Positions 44,807 through 58,868 are shown, counted from the first letter of the stretch. The stretch: 64,000 nucleotides of DNA from Karstenula rhodostoma CBS 690.94 (GCA_010093485.1 MU001495.1:558001-622000); one strand, 5' to 3'. Made by a program: numbers and translations. The notes: generated by a model from the letters alone, not told the origin.

Positions 44807-44819
44807 GAGTCGAGCTGTA

Positions 44820-45186
44820 GTATAGCAGCCTGAGTTACTCTAGGATCAACTATTCTGTATCTGACTGGCAAAGCCTCCTGCCCCGACCTATACATGTCGG
44901 CGGCGGCGCAAAGTGTGCTCTCACGGGAAGGTGTTCACACCGGCGATAGAGTATTAGGGCCAGGTTATAGATTTGTATAGCAGCCCGAGTTACTCTAGGA
45001 TCAATTATTATGTATCTGACTGGCAAAGCCTCCTGCACCGACCTACACATTCGTTATTCGCATGTCGGCGGCGGCGCAAGCTGTGAGGTGAACACGGGCG
45101 ATACAGTACCAGGGCAAGATTATAAACTTGTATAGCAGCCTGAGTTACTCTAGGATCAACTATTCTCTACCTGACTGGCAAAGGCT
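44820..45186. repeat. 155-bp tandem direct repeat (2.4 copies)
   Basis: Units start at 44820, 44975 and 45130, each with GTATAGCAGCC(T/C)GAGTTACT, so the period is exactly 155 bp. Two full units and ~57 bp of a third are present. Internal landmarks such as CTGACTGGCAAAGCCTCCTG and GTCGGCGGCGGCGCAA recur. The copies differ by substitutions and small indels that cancel in length. The array ends ~205 bp before the PIK1 start, so it is likely within its promoter. Confidence 0.85.
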
Positions 45187-45391
45187 GTGGCCGTGCAGCA
45201 GAATGCATGGGCACGTTTCGCGTATAGGCGCCCGCCCTGTGCCCTGGTCCGCGCCAAGCGTCTGCAAGCCGCCCCGTCTCCAGGACGAGCTCTCCCTTTT
45301 GCGGGCGTTTTGGCACCTCCGTCTCCCGTACACACATGCTCCAACGCGCCAGATGATATCATAATCGCACTGCCCCATTCCTCGATAACCG

Positions 45392-48300
45392 ATGAGTTGG
45401 AATCTGCTGGAGCGCTTCCTCGAGTCGGATCACTTCAAACACGATCCGTCGCTGACCGTCGCCTATCTGTCGTGAGTGCTGCGAGCTGCCCCGAAGCCAC
45501 CGTTGCGTCCCGCGTCGCACGGCCACACGACCACAACAACCCGCTGACCTGGGCGCGCAGGCGATATGCCGACCACGTCGGCATCCACTACGTGCTCTGC
45601 AACAAGCTGCGGCACTTTGCCTACGAGGAGATCGAGTTCTTCCTCCCGCAGTACGCCCTCGGCCATGGCCTCCCCGCCCGCCCACCCACACCCAGCTCAT
45701 GCGGAACAGGCTATGTCATCTGCTCATTAGCGTCGACAACGAGTCGATGGCCCTGGAGGAATTCATCATAGACCTGTGCGAGGAGTCGGTCAACGGCGCC
45801 CTGCTGGTGCGACTGCTGCCCCCATGTCCAGGCGCCCCCAGGCTAACCCGCGCAGACCTTTTGGCTCTTCCAGACGTACCTCCACGACCTCGCCCCCGCC
45901 CCCAACTCGCACGCCTTCAAGACGTGCCGCCGCATATACAACAAGGTCCAGCGCATCGTCTTTGGCTCCGCCGAGCCCCAGCGCCGCGAGAAGGTCAAGG
46001 AGAACATTCTGCCCGTCACCGTGCTGTCCAGTCTGGTGCTCGCCAGCATAGCCGCGCCCTTCCTGCCTAGACATGCCGGGCCACTTGCCATTGCGCAGGC
46101 GCGCAAACCGCGCCCCCTCGACGACATGATCTCTGACAACGTGCAAACAGCCAAGATGGGAAGGAGCCACACAATTGCCGGGACGCCCCGCACCAGACGG
46201 CCGCGAGCACCGGGCGGCCATTCGGACCCTGAGGATGGAAGGATCTCCAAACCCTCCACACCAACCCTGAAAGACGAGGATGACCCGAGAGAACTGCGGA
46301 AGAAGGCTGCAAGACCTCACCGTCCGGATCGCGTTGCCTCGGCACATCACCGGCCCAGCCTCCTCTCCGTGAGCGTTGAAGCCCGTCTCAGCTCGGCATC
46401 GCTCCCCGATTTCCGCAATGGTGCATTATCTCCGCTACCCACGCCTCCCCCGACTGCAGGCTTGGGTACCCGAACTGACCATCACCGCTCCAGCAGGCAC
46501 ATCCCGAGGCCGCTCACTCCGACGGCCCTATCTCGCTCCCAAAAGCGCAGGCTGCTTCGATCCAACTACTTCCGACTCGAATCACAGTTTCTGAGTGCTT
46601 TGGAGGACATCTCGAACAGACTGGTGGTCGTGCCAAAGCAGGCCCGTCTGAGTGCGCTTAGAGCCGAACTCGCGCTCATGGACCAGGATCTCCCAGCCGA
46701 AGTGGACATCCCAGTCATTGCGCCCGCCAGCTTAAGAGATGGAATCGCTTCACAGAGCCAGCATCACCGCATCGTAAGGATCAATCCGGCGGAAGCGACT
46801 AGCTTGAATAGTGCGGAACGAGTGCCCTACCTGCTCATGGTTGAAGTTTTGAAGGAAGACTTCAATTTCGACCCTGATTCGGAACAGAACCGACAGCTTT
46901 TGGAAAGATTGCTGCTGGAAAAGGCCACTTCAAAACGACGGCTTTTCGACATCACCGATGCCGAGCACCTGGTACACGACAGACCTGTGCCGAACGGTTC
47001 CGACAGCGTCTTCGAGCCTGCAAATGGCGATCTCAGCAGCAGCTCGCTTATTGACGAGCCTGACACAGGTGATGCCACTTCCGGTTCCGCAAAGGTAGCA
47101 CTTCCAAGCGCTGTCATTACGGCTGTGAACGGAAGGGCGACGGCGCCTAGATCGTCTAGTGGTGCGAACACATTCTCTTCGATCGCATCGCTATCAACTC
47201 CACGAACATCGGACACGGAAATCAGCAGATCGAGTAGTCCCGTCCCTCGAAGAATGACTATGCCAGTCACGCGCGGAGCCGCGAGCGCGGATCAACCGGA
47301 CATCTCCGCTCTCGCGACCCATATGCGAACAGCAGCCCAGATGTTGGCTCAACTCGAACAAAGTGGATCAAAACGTCCCAGGGCTGAGGTGGCAGCCATC
47401 AAGGCAAAAATCATTGCAAGTATGCAAACACTGGAAGAGCAAAACTTTCTTACAGAGGAGACGGGTCCCACTTTCGATAACATACTAGCCGAGGCGGACC
47501 CAAGTTCGATTACGGCGGAGCCTGAAACCCTTGAAGAGGGACTCTTGGTAGCAACCAATTCGGGAGCAGGCGCAGCGCGTATGGAGAACGACTTGAAGAC
47601 GGGAGGTGTCAAAAGACAGGGCGATCGCGACGATCCCAGCGCAGCCACCTTTGGCGAAGAATGGAGTGCCAAGAAGGAGCGCATCCGCCGATCGTCACCC
47701 TACGGTCACATGCAAAACTGGGATCTGGTCAGCGTCATTGTAAAGACAGGGGCAGATCTTCGCCAGGAAGCTTTTGCTTGCCAACTTATCGAGGTGTGCA
47801 CAAAGATTTGGCAAGAGTTGAATGTCCCTGTCTGGACCAAGCGAATGCGCATACTGGTCACTGGGGAGTCCTCAGGTTTGATCGAGACGATAACGAATGG
47901 TGTCTCGCTGCATTCTTTGAAGCGCTCTTTGACACTAGCGAGCATCGCTGCCGGCACCAATCCTAAGAAGCGTATTGCTACGCTCAAAGACCACTTCACG
48001 AAGACTTTCGGGGATCCAGATTCAGATCCCTACAAGGCAGGCATTGACGCTTTTGCACGATCCCTTGCCGCTTACAGCATGATATCCTATGTACTACAGC
48101 TCAAGGATCGTCACAATGGCAATCTGCTCATCGATAACATGGGCCACATTATCCACATTGACTTTGGTTTCATGTTGTCCAATTCTCCAGGCAGCATGGG
48201 TTTTGAAGCCGCCCCGTTCAAGCTTACTCAGGAATACGTAGACGTGCTTGGAGGTTTAGCTGCGCCTGCTTTTGAAGAGTTCAGGACGCTATGCAAGAAG

Positions 48301-48608
48301 TCGTTCCAGGCTCTACGGAAAGAGGCCGAGAAGCTGATCATGTTGGTCGACATGATGGGCAAGCAGAGCAAGATGCCGTGCTTTGCAGCAGGCTCGGCCG
48401 GCGTTACGAATTCGCTTCGCGCACGCATGATGTTGCATCTCAGCAAGGAAGAAGCAGAGGTTTTTGTCGAAGAACTGATCGCCAAGAGCGTGGGTAGCTA
48501 TTATACCCGACTGTAAGTGCTTTCGTCACCACCTCTCCCCATCTTGCGTATACTGACTCGTGGCGTAGTTACGATACCTTTCAATACCGTACGCAAGGCA
48601 TATATTGA
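45392..48608 (+). CDS. PIK1: Phosphatidylinositol 4-kinase PIK1
   Basis: Type III beta PI4-kinase that makes PI4P at the Golgi for secretion. Exons 45392-45471, 45561-45650, 45710-45806, 45856-48512 and 48569-48608 (introns 89, 59, 49 and 56 nt) give 987 residues. The 5' half has three short exons coding the helical lipid-kinase-unique region (MSWNLLERFLESDHF ... FFLPQLCHLLISVDNES ... ALLTFWLFQTYLHDLAP). A long disordered middle follows. The kinase domain holds VIVKTGADLRQEAFACQLI, the catalytic loop DRHNGN at 840-845 and DFG from Asp858 (HIDFGFMLSNSPG). The last exon supplies YDTFQYRTQGIY, the conserved C-terminus. The exon 2/3 acceptor used is the second AG (GGAACAG), because only it keeps the family sequence and frame. 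Confidence 0.93.
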
Positions 48609-49338
48609 TTTATGCATCCATCTCCATCCATCTCGATTGATCATAGAAAACTACACTGCGGCGGAGTAACTTTCGGTTTTGACGGGGTCTGCATGGCAGG
48701 GATGACCATTATGCATTTTCTGGAGCGTGGGTTTACGGGTTCGATATCATGTTAGGCTGGGGTGGACGAGAGATGTCCCCCGGAGGATAGTGAGGCTACT
48801 GTCGCAACGAAGCACGTTCGTCTCATGCATCAAGTTGTTTGCTGGTGTGCCGCGAGTTGGTTCTACTTGAGAAACCATATTTTGAGGGTGCGACATGTTG
48901 TGGCTTCAAGGGAACTAGATGGTGACTCATGTGGATGGGTGTGTCAGGATGTCGGTCGGTAGCGGTGGCAGGGTCGTGCTTGATGGCGGAACTTGGCGGA
49001 GTCACGTAGAGAATGAAGAATAACTGCTCAGTCTATGTAGATGTTGTCTGGAGAGCATGCTGCGTACGCTCCGAACGACACGTCATTCTAAACAAAGTCA
49101 TATACCACACGCTGCTCTACACACGATTTCGCACTACTGAAAACTCTATATAAATACCAAAGATGGGAACGAGATAACAGCAGACCAGAACCCAGAATTT
49201 CAACTCAAAACCCCACCCCAACTTGTACAGAAAACTTACAAAACAAAATCAACCTAGGAAATCAAAACTAGGAAACGAAATAAAACTAGGAAATAAACCC
49301 TACAAAACGAAATCAAACTAGGAAGTTCCAGTCCCTAC
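48609..49338. other. Convergent 3' region
   Basis: 730 nt between the stops of PIK1 and the SAP-domain gene. No gene seen. Its right end is A-rich and carries the short repeats listed next. Confidence 0.45.
49249..49326. repeat. A-rich minisatellite, CTAGGAAA units
   Basis: CTAGGAA occurs at 49253, 49268, 49286 and 49318, separated by AAATCAAA/ACGAAATAAAA-like spacers. It falls in the likely 3' untranslated region of the SAP-domain gene. Confidence 0.5.
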
Positions 49339-52300
49339 CTACACAGCTACATTCCCACCCCCACCTCCTGCACCACCGCCATTGTGTCCACCACCCCTCC
49401 GCCTCGCATCGTCCTCCTCAAACCTCCGCACAATATCCGCCTTCCGCGACGCCCCCGTCAGCTTCAACGCCCGCTCCTTGGCCAACGCCCGCAACTTCAC
49501 CACCGTCACCCCGTCGTAGTCCGGCTCTCCGCTCGCCTTGCTGGGCACCTGGATACCGCCCGCGTTAGCAGCCAGGGGAGCCGCGGCGGCGGTGACTTTG
49601 CTCTTCGCCTTCTTCGCCTTGTCCTGGGCGCCAGACTCTCCGGCACCCGCAGACGCCTGGTTCTCGGTGGGCGAGGGCACGTAGTCGGTTTTGCTGTGCG
49701 ACCTCTTCGTCTTGTGCTTCTGCGCGTCATCGGATGTCTCGCCGTCGTCGTCTGAGAGCGGGGTGGTTTGTATTTGTTTGACGAGGCGGCCGCTTTTTGT
49801 TGTCTTCGTTTTCTTGGATGGTGGCGCCGTGGGAGGGGAGGGTTGTTTGCGCTTTTGCGGGTGTGCTGTGGGCGGAGAGGCAGGCGCCGACGAGAGATGG
49901 GTGTCGTCTCGGGCTTCGGATGTCTTTTGTTTCTTGTTCGATGCGGGCGCATCGGGGGTGATTTCGTCGCTCTTGCGTTTCGTGGCAGTGTTTTTCTCTG
50001 ATGCGGACGTGGACACCTTGGGTTTCTTGTTCGGGGCGGTCGTCTCAGGGGTGGTATCGAGTCTCTTCCGCTTCGTCGACGACCCAGGGGCGGTCCCTTG
50101 AATGGCGCCTCCCAGAGCAGGAATCGCTGCTCGCGTATTAGCAGGCGCGCTCTTCTGGGAAAGCCAGGCCATGAACGACATACCCTCGCCCGTGCCCTCT
50201 TCGTCCTGCTCCTTCTGCGCTCCAGCCGCAGGTTTGGTCTTGGTCTTGCTACTCTCCAAGATCTTCTCGACCTTGCTCTTCGGCTTCGTCTGAACTGCTT
50301 TCCCCTGCCCACTCTCAAGCCCCGACTGCTCACCAGACGTACACACCACCTCTGTATCAGTCGGCTTCCCACCGTCACTGGAGTCGTCGTTGTCGCTGTA
50401 ATTCTCGTCGATGGGTGTGCGGGGTGTGCGGACTACGCCTTCTGGCGGGTTCTCCGGGAGAGGGATTCTGATCGAGGGTGGCGTCTGGGGTTTCTTTGCG
50501 TCATCCCCGTCGTCTTCATCATCTGAAGACGATTGGTCGAAGGGGCCTATGACTGGCGGCTTCTTAGGGCCGGTCGGGGGAGACGAGGAGTTGTGTCCTG
50601 AGGACGCCTTCTCTGCGCTAGATTTCCGCTGCGCGGATGTGGAGGTTGGCAGGGACGAGGGTAGCTGCGTGATGTCCTCTGGCTCGCTGTCGCCGAATAG
50701 CGAGTCCACTTCTGTGTCAGCTTCCGAGTCGCCGGGAAGAGCGATGCCGGGGAGAGGGGGTGCGTCGGAATTGGAATTATCCGTTGAATCTGGCTCTGTC
50801 TGGGTGTTGGCCGTGGGCAGGGCAGTGTCGGAGCCGGCGTTGTCATTATCGTTGTCCTCGTGCCATTCCTTCACAGGCACGTCCCTCAGCGCGATTTTAT
50901 CATCCTTGACCTCAAAGATCCGGCCATAAGGTGGTTCCTTAGCAAGTAGTTCCTTGAGCCTAGCCCGTTCGTCGGCCCATTCTTCGTTGTCCGAAAACTC
51001 CTCTTCGCTCTCTCCCAGTACCTCATTGATGTGCTTCGTAGCTATCCTAGGGAGACCACCACGCCGCTTGAGTCTTTCACTGTCCATAAAAGTGATCATC
51101 TCTCTCAGCTCCTCGCACCACTGAGCACCCGCCACATTGCGGATGTGGTGGCCATATACGCTCTTAAACTTGCCTGCGAATCCGGTAATCTGGTGAGGCA
51201 GCCGGTCAGGCCGAGGGATACGTTCCCTATCAAGCTTGATAGGCAACCCGTCGTCATCCCTAGGATCGCCATTCGCTTCCTCTTTAGCAACAGCAAGCTC
51301 GACCTCGCGGCGTGCCTCGCGCAGACACTCAATCTCGCCAACTTCGACGTTATTATCGTGAGAATCCATCCCCATCTTCTTCCGTGGCTCGAAATGGTAC
51401 ACGAGGTACCTCTTCCCCAAATACTCCGGCTCCTCGTCTTCGTCTACATATTCGTGTTTATCTTTATCTCCGGCTTTATAACCCTCCTTTTGTGCCGTGA
51501 TAACCTCGTACCGCTCGACAAGCCGCAGCGGCTCCCAGATCCAGCTGCGCCGCACGAAGCGGCCCGCAGGCCACACGCGGGACTCCTTGAGGTGCCACCA
51601 CACCTTCTTGCTGGGCGCTGTGGGGCTCTCGCCATCAAACGTCGTTAGAAGGTCTTCCTCGGTCTGCATGTGCTGGCGCTCGTCGGTGTACGTGATCATG
51701 TGCCAGCCGTTGCGCCGATTGAGCAGCCTCGCCAGCCGCCACGAGCGGATGTTGTCGTGGCAGTGCGGCATCCGTACGTGCAGCGCAGTCAGCTTCGTGA
51801 AGCTCGTGCCGTAGGCTTCCCAGAAGCGTATCCAGCCGACTGTTTCGCGGAGATATACGGATCGTCGGGCGAGACGGAGAGGGAAGACCTCTTCGTCGTC
51901 GGAATCGTCCTCTTTTGCTTCATCGTCTGCGCGTTCACCAGTGGGAGGGCCGAAAGAGCCATTATCTGCGAGTCCATTATAGGCGGGTGCCATGTGCTTC
52001 TTACTCTGTGGTTTGCCGGCCAATTTGACCTGCGGGCGCGGATGCTTATTCCGCTGGCCAGGATACTTCTCTATGAAAGGACACTTGCCGTTGTTGTGTT
52101 TCTCGAGAAGGCAAACTCTCGTGGGGCATTTCCCGTTCGGAGGGTGGTACGGACGCGTCACATCAATAAGTGACAGCCGATCCGTATTGATTGGATTCCT
52201 TAGATCGTACATGATACTCAGCGTATCAACGTGCTCAGCAATCGTCTCCAAGTTGGCAGAAAAGAACTGCTCGTTCCACTCCTTCCACGCCTTCTTGGTG

Positions 52301-54546
52301 TACGGCCAGCCCCAGTAGCAGCTCGACACGTCTGGGTCTCGGCGACCGATGAGAAGATGGACAGGTGTGTGCGCTTCGTTGAGCAGCCCGAACTGTTTCT
52401 TGATGTTGCCCAGTGTTCTTTCGAGTTCTTTTCCGGGCGTGCCGCGGCCGTCGGCTTGTTTTCCTTCCAATTGCCAGTCGGCTGGACGACCATGGCCCTT
52501 CCCACCCCTGTTGATGGTGACTAGGTTGGGGTTCTCGGTGACGCTCATATTCTGCGGGACCATGAACCAGTCCCAATCGAAGACTGGGCGCCACTTGAAC
52601 GTGTCCTCCAGCCAGGGGTACACAGCCTTCAGGCCCTCGGGATTGAAGAACTTGTAGTCGGCTCCAGCATTGATGTCAGCTTTAACTTCCTGTTGCGTGA
52701 GCGTGAGTGGATCAATAGGATCGAAACTCCTTGTCTGCGCCTCGCCAGGGAGACCGAAGAGCTCTGCCCCCTCCCGGGTGGTCCAAAATTGAGGCTTGCC
52801 AAGGCGGAAATTCACGTTGGCCAGGTTTTTTGCATCGCCGACCTTGCGACGCGCGAGGTGTAGTTTCTCGAGGAGCTTCGCCAAAGTGTTTGCCCGGGTG
52901 CGCTCGACCTCAGCCTTTGTGGACGAGTGCCGTTTTGAGTGATCCAATGGGCAAGCATCATCCTGTCTCGTCCTGTCGTAGAGTAGGTCCTTGAAGAATT
53001 CGTACTCAGCTGGCGTAGACTCCACCGGGGGTTGGGGCTGTGGCGCTTGCCTCAGAGGATGGGGAAGCTCGAAGTTACCGCTCCTGTTCCGGTAAAAGCT
53101 GGGCTGTTTTGCGACGTACTCCTGTTCTGCTTCATAAGCCTCCTCCTTGGCATATTCATCTTGGACTATGCGATGATGTCCCTTCTCCTGATGAAACATC
53201 TTGAGATTCGGGACATTACGTGCTAACTGGCGCGTAGTCGCACGGATATCCTCGTCCTTGAGGTGTTCCGGTGGTTTTCCAAGCGGGAAGACTTGCACCC
53301 AAGCGCCTAGATCTATTCCTACGCGCTTGATGGATGGCTTCGTCTTCCCCAGTTGTTCCAGGAAGTATCTCAAGAATGAGACAGAAAGCCTCAGCTCGAG
53401 CTTCGTGACCGAGGCCGGAACAATCCGCTCGATACCAAGAATAAGTTGGCAGACGTGGTGGTGGATTGATTCAAACTCTTTTGAGCTGCGGTCTCTCGTG
53501 TATTCGCCTCTAATAGAGACCGTCTTCATAGAAACACACCAGGGTGGTATGGTGGAACCAACCGTCTTCGCAGCATAGTTGTTAGACCGCCAATCTGGAA
53601 GTCCCAACCACTTTAGTCGTCTCCAGAGGTGCGTCTCGGCAATTTCCTCCTCCATTCTTGTCAACTTCTCTTCGGTTCGCTTTTGGAGCCTCCAGAACCA
53701 TTCTTCAAAGTTCTCAGGTTCGCGATGTTGGAAGGAAGAGGGAGGCACGGCTGTCTTATAAGCATAATCATATCGATGCTCATAGAGATCTGCCAATCGA
53801 ATTCCCTCCTCGTACTCTGAGTTATCTCTCACACCTTTGAGGGATGGGAACATTTGGTAAAGATTTTCGATATATACCGGCTCTCGATCAATGTTCTCCC
53901 TCAGATACCCAAGCCAGGTATTATCATTTTGGACAGAACCGGCACCGTAAGACGACGGCACGTCGCTGAGATCGAGCGCTTCCAACCGAGTTAGATTCTT
54001 TGCGATCCTAGAAACTGATTAGTACCTTTCTGCTAAGGGTCAATGAGCAACCCACCACTCCATGTCCCCCTTCGTCATCCAATTCGCAACCGCAATCCTG
54101 TTTACAAAGCTCCCGTTCTCTTGCTTCCTCTCCACAAACTTCTTGAATCCCTCCCACCGCTCCCTCGGAGTCAAGTCACCCTGCTTCTCCTGATTCGCCT
54201 TGAACGCTCTCTCCCTCTCCCAAAGCAGCCTCTTCTTCCGCCCGCCCTCGTGAAGATACCTCCCCTCTAGGGGTTTCCCATCAGCATCATAGCCATGCCA
54301 ATCCCAGTACGTAAAAGGCTCGTACAGCATGCCTTGCTCAGCTACCTCAACCATAGAATAGCCATGACTATGCATCGCTGTCGTGCGAACGCAGGCGACA
54401 GCGACAGAGAAAGAGGCCGAGGCTTGGCGGCCGGCGTAGAGCAGGATTTGGAGACGGACATCGTTGTATACAGGTTTGGCATGGAATCTTCTGTTGAACC
54501 TGTCGTCGACCCAGTACAGTTGCTCGAAGAGAGTGTGCCAGGCCAT
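49339..54546 (-). CDS. Giant SAP-domain protein of unknown function
   Basis: Two exons, 54546-54056 and 54007-49339, with a 48-nt intron (GTGGGT ... TACTAAT branch ... CTAG) give 1,719 residues. The splice joins GDMEW to IAKNLTRLEALDLSDVP, whereas the unspliced first frame ends three codons later. Residues 1 to ~1100 look folded and Trp/Tyr/charged-rich, with one LRR-like start (LTRLEALDLS) and a DxxW-rich middle, but match no family I recognise. From ~1250 the chain is disordered, with long Ser/Pro/Lys and acidic runs and many basic, NLS-like clusters. A SAP motif near 1660-1695 (TVVKLRALAKERALKLTGA) ends the protein before a Gly-rich tail, which suggests DNA or chromatin binding. The 4.7-kb uninterrupted exon is unusual for this window. 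Confidence 0.8.
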
Positions 54547-55285
54547 GGTGTGGTTTTGTTCTCGTTACACGGCCGTCTGAGTGGGAGGGGTATCTGGTTT
54601 GAGAATGTACAAGATCTTGCTACAGTTGGAAGAGCAGGACGAGGTCTCTCAATTGTCACGACGCCGGCAAGGAGTGGACTACGCTCTCTTTGTCTTGCTG
54701 GCATTGTTTGAGCAGGAGCGTCGGCCGCGAAGGCGCATACCGCAAAGAGTTTGGCACGGCGGTGGTCCCCGCCATGTTTCTTTGAGCAGCGAGCCGCGGC
54801 GGGTGCTTGGTTACGACAGGGCTGACAGCGTGACGGATGGAGCTTCTTTGATCAAAATTGGTGTTCAGCAGAAGAAGGTATAAAGAACGTTAGCGTTGAA
54901 TCCACACGCTTTAGCCGTACAAGGGGTCTGCACCTAGCCACAGTCCTTGAGGCTGTGTCGTCTCAAGCCAACGTGCCACGGCCACTTGTTTAGACTTGGA
55001 GCTTAGCACTGCCGCCAGTCCCTGCATGCCCTGGCAAACAAAGCAGAGTTACGGCTGCTAACACGCGACTCGTGAGAAAAGCAGGGGAATCGATAAGAGG
55101 CACAAATAATGGATTGAGGATATCAAGCTTGCCATATACCAATGGATATGATGAATTGACAAGCTGCAGAGGTTTCAGCAACCACTGATCGCACCTCGAC
55201 AAGAAGACCGTTCCTTTACTCATTGCAGGAATTCATTCGTTTCACCGTGTCCAAATGCCGAAATCATTCAAAGTACTCTGACAGC
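54547..55285. other. Intergenic, no gene seen
   Basis: 739 nt between the start of the SAP-domain gene and the end of calmodulin, both on the minus strand. Short frames only. Contains the SAP gene promoter and calmodulin 3' region. Confidence 0.45.
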
Positions 55286-56258
<973 letters not shown>

Positions 56259-56720
56259 GGTAGCTGGGCGTGTGTCGCGGGGGCTGCTGGTGTGGAGGGG
56301 GCTCGGGCGCGGGCTGCAAGCTGTGCGGGGCGGGAGTGTCGTGTGGGAGTGAGAGTGGGAGTGGAAGTGAGGTGTAGGTGTGTCGACGCGGGTGGAAGAG
56401 CTGGAGAAATGATTGCGGGCTGAGGCATGCTTGCTCGCACTAAAGTGATTAGCCCGGTGCCCCTTCCTGCCAGGAGTGAGCACCAGCATCAGCACCCGCC
56501 ACAACGAAGGCCGCGAGCCACCCACACAGCCAAGGCCGAGACCGAGACCCCAGGGCACTGCGCATTGCTTACCTACTGTGTGCCTCCAACCCGCCAGGGC
56601 TCCCATCCGCCAACGCCAACGCCAACGCGCATCTGATAGCTGTCAGCAACAGTCCACCCGTCGCGCCGTCCCAAGCTCCCGTATCATGACATAGTGCCCC
56701 CCCAAGCCCACCTGCCGACC
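56259..56720. promoter_or_regulatory. Bidirectional promoter, calmodulin / syntaxin
   Basis: 462 nt between divergent start codons. Minus strand shows a CT-rich run just upstream of the calmodulin ATG (CACACTCCC-like tracts near 56330-56420), typical of strong fungal promoters. No TATA box identified. Confidence 0.45.
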
Positions 56721-58030
56721 ATGTGGCGGGACCGAACCAACCTGTGCGCCGTCCTCTTTTCTTTCTTTCCATCCGTCTTGCTTTCTCCCTCGCTCTCGAT
56801 ACGTTGCATGCGCTGACGTAGCCCGGACAGCTTCATCTCCTACCGCCAGTCGTACTCGCACCACCCGCCCAAAAAGACCCCGCGCTATGGCGGCCCCGTG
56901 GCCAATGGCTTTGGCGACGAGGAGCGCCAGGGCCTCATGTCCTCGGCCGCCTTCGAGGACGACGGCGACGCCGTCATCGAGATGGACCTGCTCCCGCCGC
57001 GCTGGCTCGACGTCCAGGACGAGATCACCGAGCATCTCGCAGACATAGCGAAGCAGACACGCAGGCTCGACCAGATGCACCAGAAGCACGTGCTCCCGGG
57101 CTTCGACGACGAGGAGGTCAAGAAGCGGGAGGAGCGCGAGATCGAGTCGCTCACCCAGGACATCACCCGGAGCTTCCAGAAGTGCCAGAAGGCCATCAAG
57201 CGCATCGACAACATGGTGCGCGAGTCCAAGCAGCAGGGCAGCATCAGCAACGGCGAGGAAATGATGGCCAAGAATCTCAACATCTCCCTGGCGACGCGCG
57301 TCGGCGAAGTGAGCGCACTGTTCCGCAAGAAGCAGGCCGCATACCTTAAGAGTAGCCATCTCTGCAACACACAGATGTGAGCATTGCTAACGTGTGCCTA
57401 GAGCTCCGCGACATGGGTGGCTTCGGTTCACCCATGCGCTCCGCAACTCCCGTCCAGAATCCCTACAACGACCCTGCCCTCCAGGAGTCCGACGCAGATC
57501 GCTCCTTCTCGCAATCGACGCTGCTCCAGGCGAAGCAGCAGCGAATACGTCACGACCCCAACGAAGCCCTCATCGCCCAGCGTGAGCGTGAGATCGAGGA
57601 CATCGCCCAAGGCATCATCGAGCTCGCCAACATATTCCAAGAGCTGCAGACAATGGTCATCGACCAAGGAAGCATGCTGGACCGCATTGACTACAACGTG
57701 GAACGAATGACTGTGGACGTGCAGGAAGCAGACAAGGAGCTCAAGGTCGCGTCGGGATACCAGAAGAAGAGCATCAAGAGAAAGGTCATGTTGCTGCTAG
57801 CCATCCTGATCGCCGGTGTCTTCATTCTACTGTCGTTGAAGCTGAGCCGCAAAGGCAACGGCGACCCTGCACCTGCACCAGTACCCAAACCACCTCCCGA
57901 GGCCGTAGTCCCAGAGCGCAGGCGCCGCAGACGACAGTCGCTCGCCGTGGGGCCAAACCGGGATTGGCACAGGCGGAAACGCAGGCTACGGGAGGATGTC
58001 GCTGAGCATGTGCAACTGCATGGCCCGTAA
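56721..58030 (+). CDS. TLG2: Syntaxin of the Tlg2/syntaxin-16 type (t-SNARE)
   Basis: Qa-SNARE for fusion at the trans-Golgi network and endosomes. Exons 56721-56743, 56822-57351 and 57402-58030 (introns 78 and 50 nt) give 393 residues. The tiny first exon codes MWRDRTNL, which with exon 2 forms the N-terminal Vps45-binding peptide followed by SYRQSY. The Habc region holds PPRWLDVQDEITEHLADI and MHQKHVLPGFDDEE. The SNARE motif runs from AQREREIEDIAQGI through NIFQELQTMVIDQG (zero-layer Gln) to RIDYNVERM. A membrane anchor (VMLLLAILIAGVFILLSLKL) follows, then a ~60-residue Pro/Arg-rich lumenal tail, as yeast Tlg2 also has. Second splice joins YLKK to LRDMGGFG. Confidence 0.92.
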
Positions 58031-58868
58031 GCGTCGTGTTGTAAGATATTATAGAAACAGAGCAGTGCGGGTCATCCGGACATCAGCCACTCGGCTCTTG
58101 TCCGAGCTAAGCCAGGACAGACACTAAAACGGCGGACTTGGTGATGGTGAATACACAGGTACGTACCAGAAGTGGAATTCCGGCAGTTCGAGACGCTGAA
58201 GCGATCCGAAATTCCAGCAAGGGGCGCTACTCGGTACCGAGTACATGTTCTGTACTGCGTGTCCGCATGCGGCACCAAGTAGACACTAGCACAACTTCTG
58301 CGTCACCCTATGATGAACACCAAACGCGTAGCCCCACGCAGTCATGCAAGTTTTTGAGAACAGTTGCCGTCGCGAAGATAAGCCGACTCGCCGTGCTCTC
58401 GTATCATGCCCAAACGCTCACACGGCGTGCCGTTTTCCCGTAGCAGGCTGAAAATGGCGTCTTGCTAGCTAGCTAGGCGACGATTGTAGGATGCATGTTG
58501 CCGAATGTGAGGCTGGAGGACAACAGCAGCCACCATCACACCATACACGGAAACTTGCGGAGACAGTCGAAAATAAACAGTACTTGTGCCTTTTCACAAC
58601 ACAAGCATCTGTGATGATGATCTGCAAACACGAGAGAACCCTGATCCGCCCACAGCCCACCTGATCCGTGCATCCGTCGTAAGCATGTGGGTACCAAATT
58701 ACCAATAGGAGGGACGCCACAAAGAGACGGCTAGCACCACCTCAAGACGCCCGCATCCGCCGTTCTCAGTGAGCTCTTCACCCATTCCACCCACCCGGGC
58801 AGTCACTCTTTCAATCAGTCCTCCCAGGACAGTCACTCTCTTATTTTACCTTCTGTAAATTCTACACC
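58031..58868. other. Intergenic, no gene seen
   Basis: 838 nt before the protease gene. Fragmentary frames only. The last ~70 nt are pyrimidine-rich with repeated CAGTCACTCT (58800 and 58830), a likely core promoter. Confidence 0.45.

Noticed and set aside
45651..45700. Earlier acceptor (ACCCAG) for PIK1 intron 2
   Set aside because: It breaks the frame; only the acceptor at 45708-45709 joins FFLPQ to LCHLLISVDN.
49506..50378. 290-codon minus-strand Arg/Pro-rich frame
   Set aside because: Out-of-frame reading of the low-complexity tail of the SAP-domain gene.
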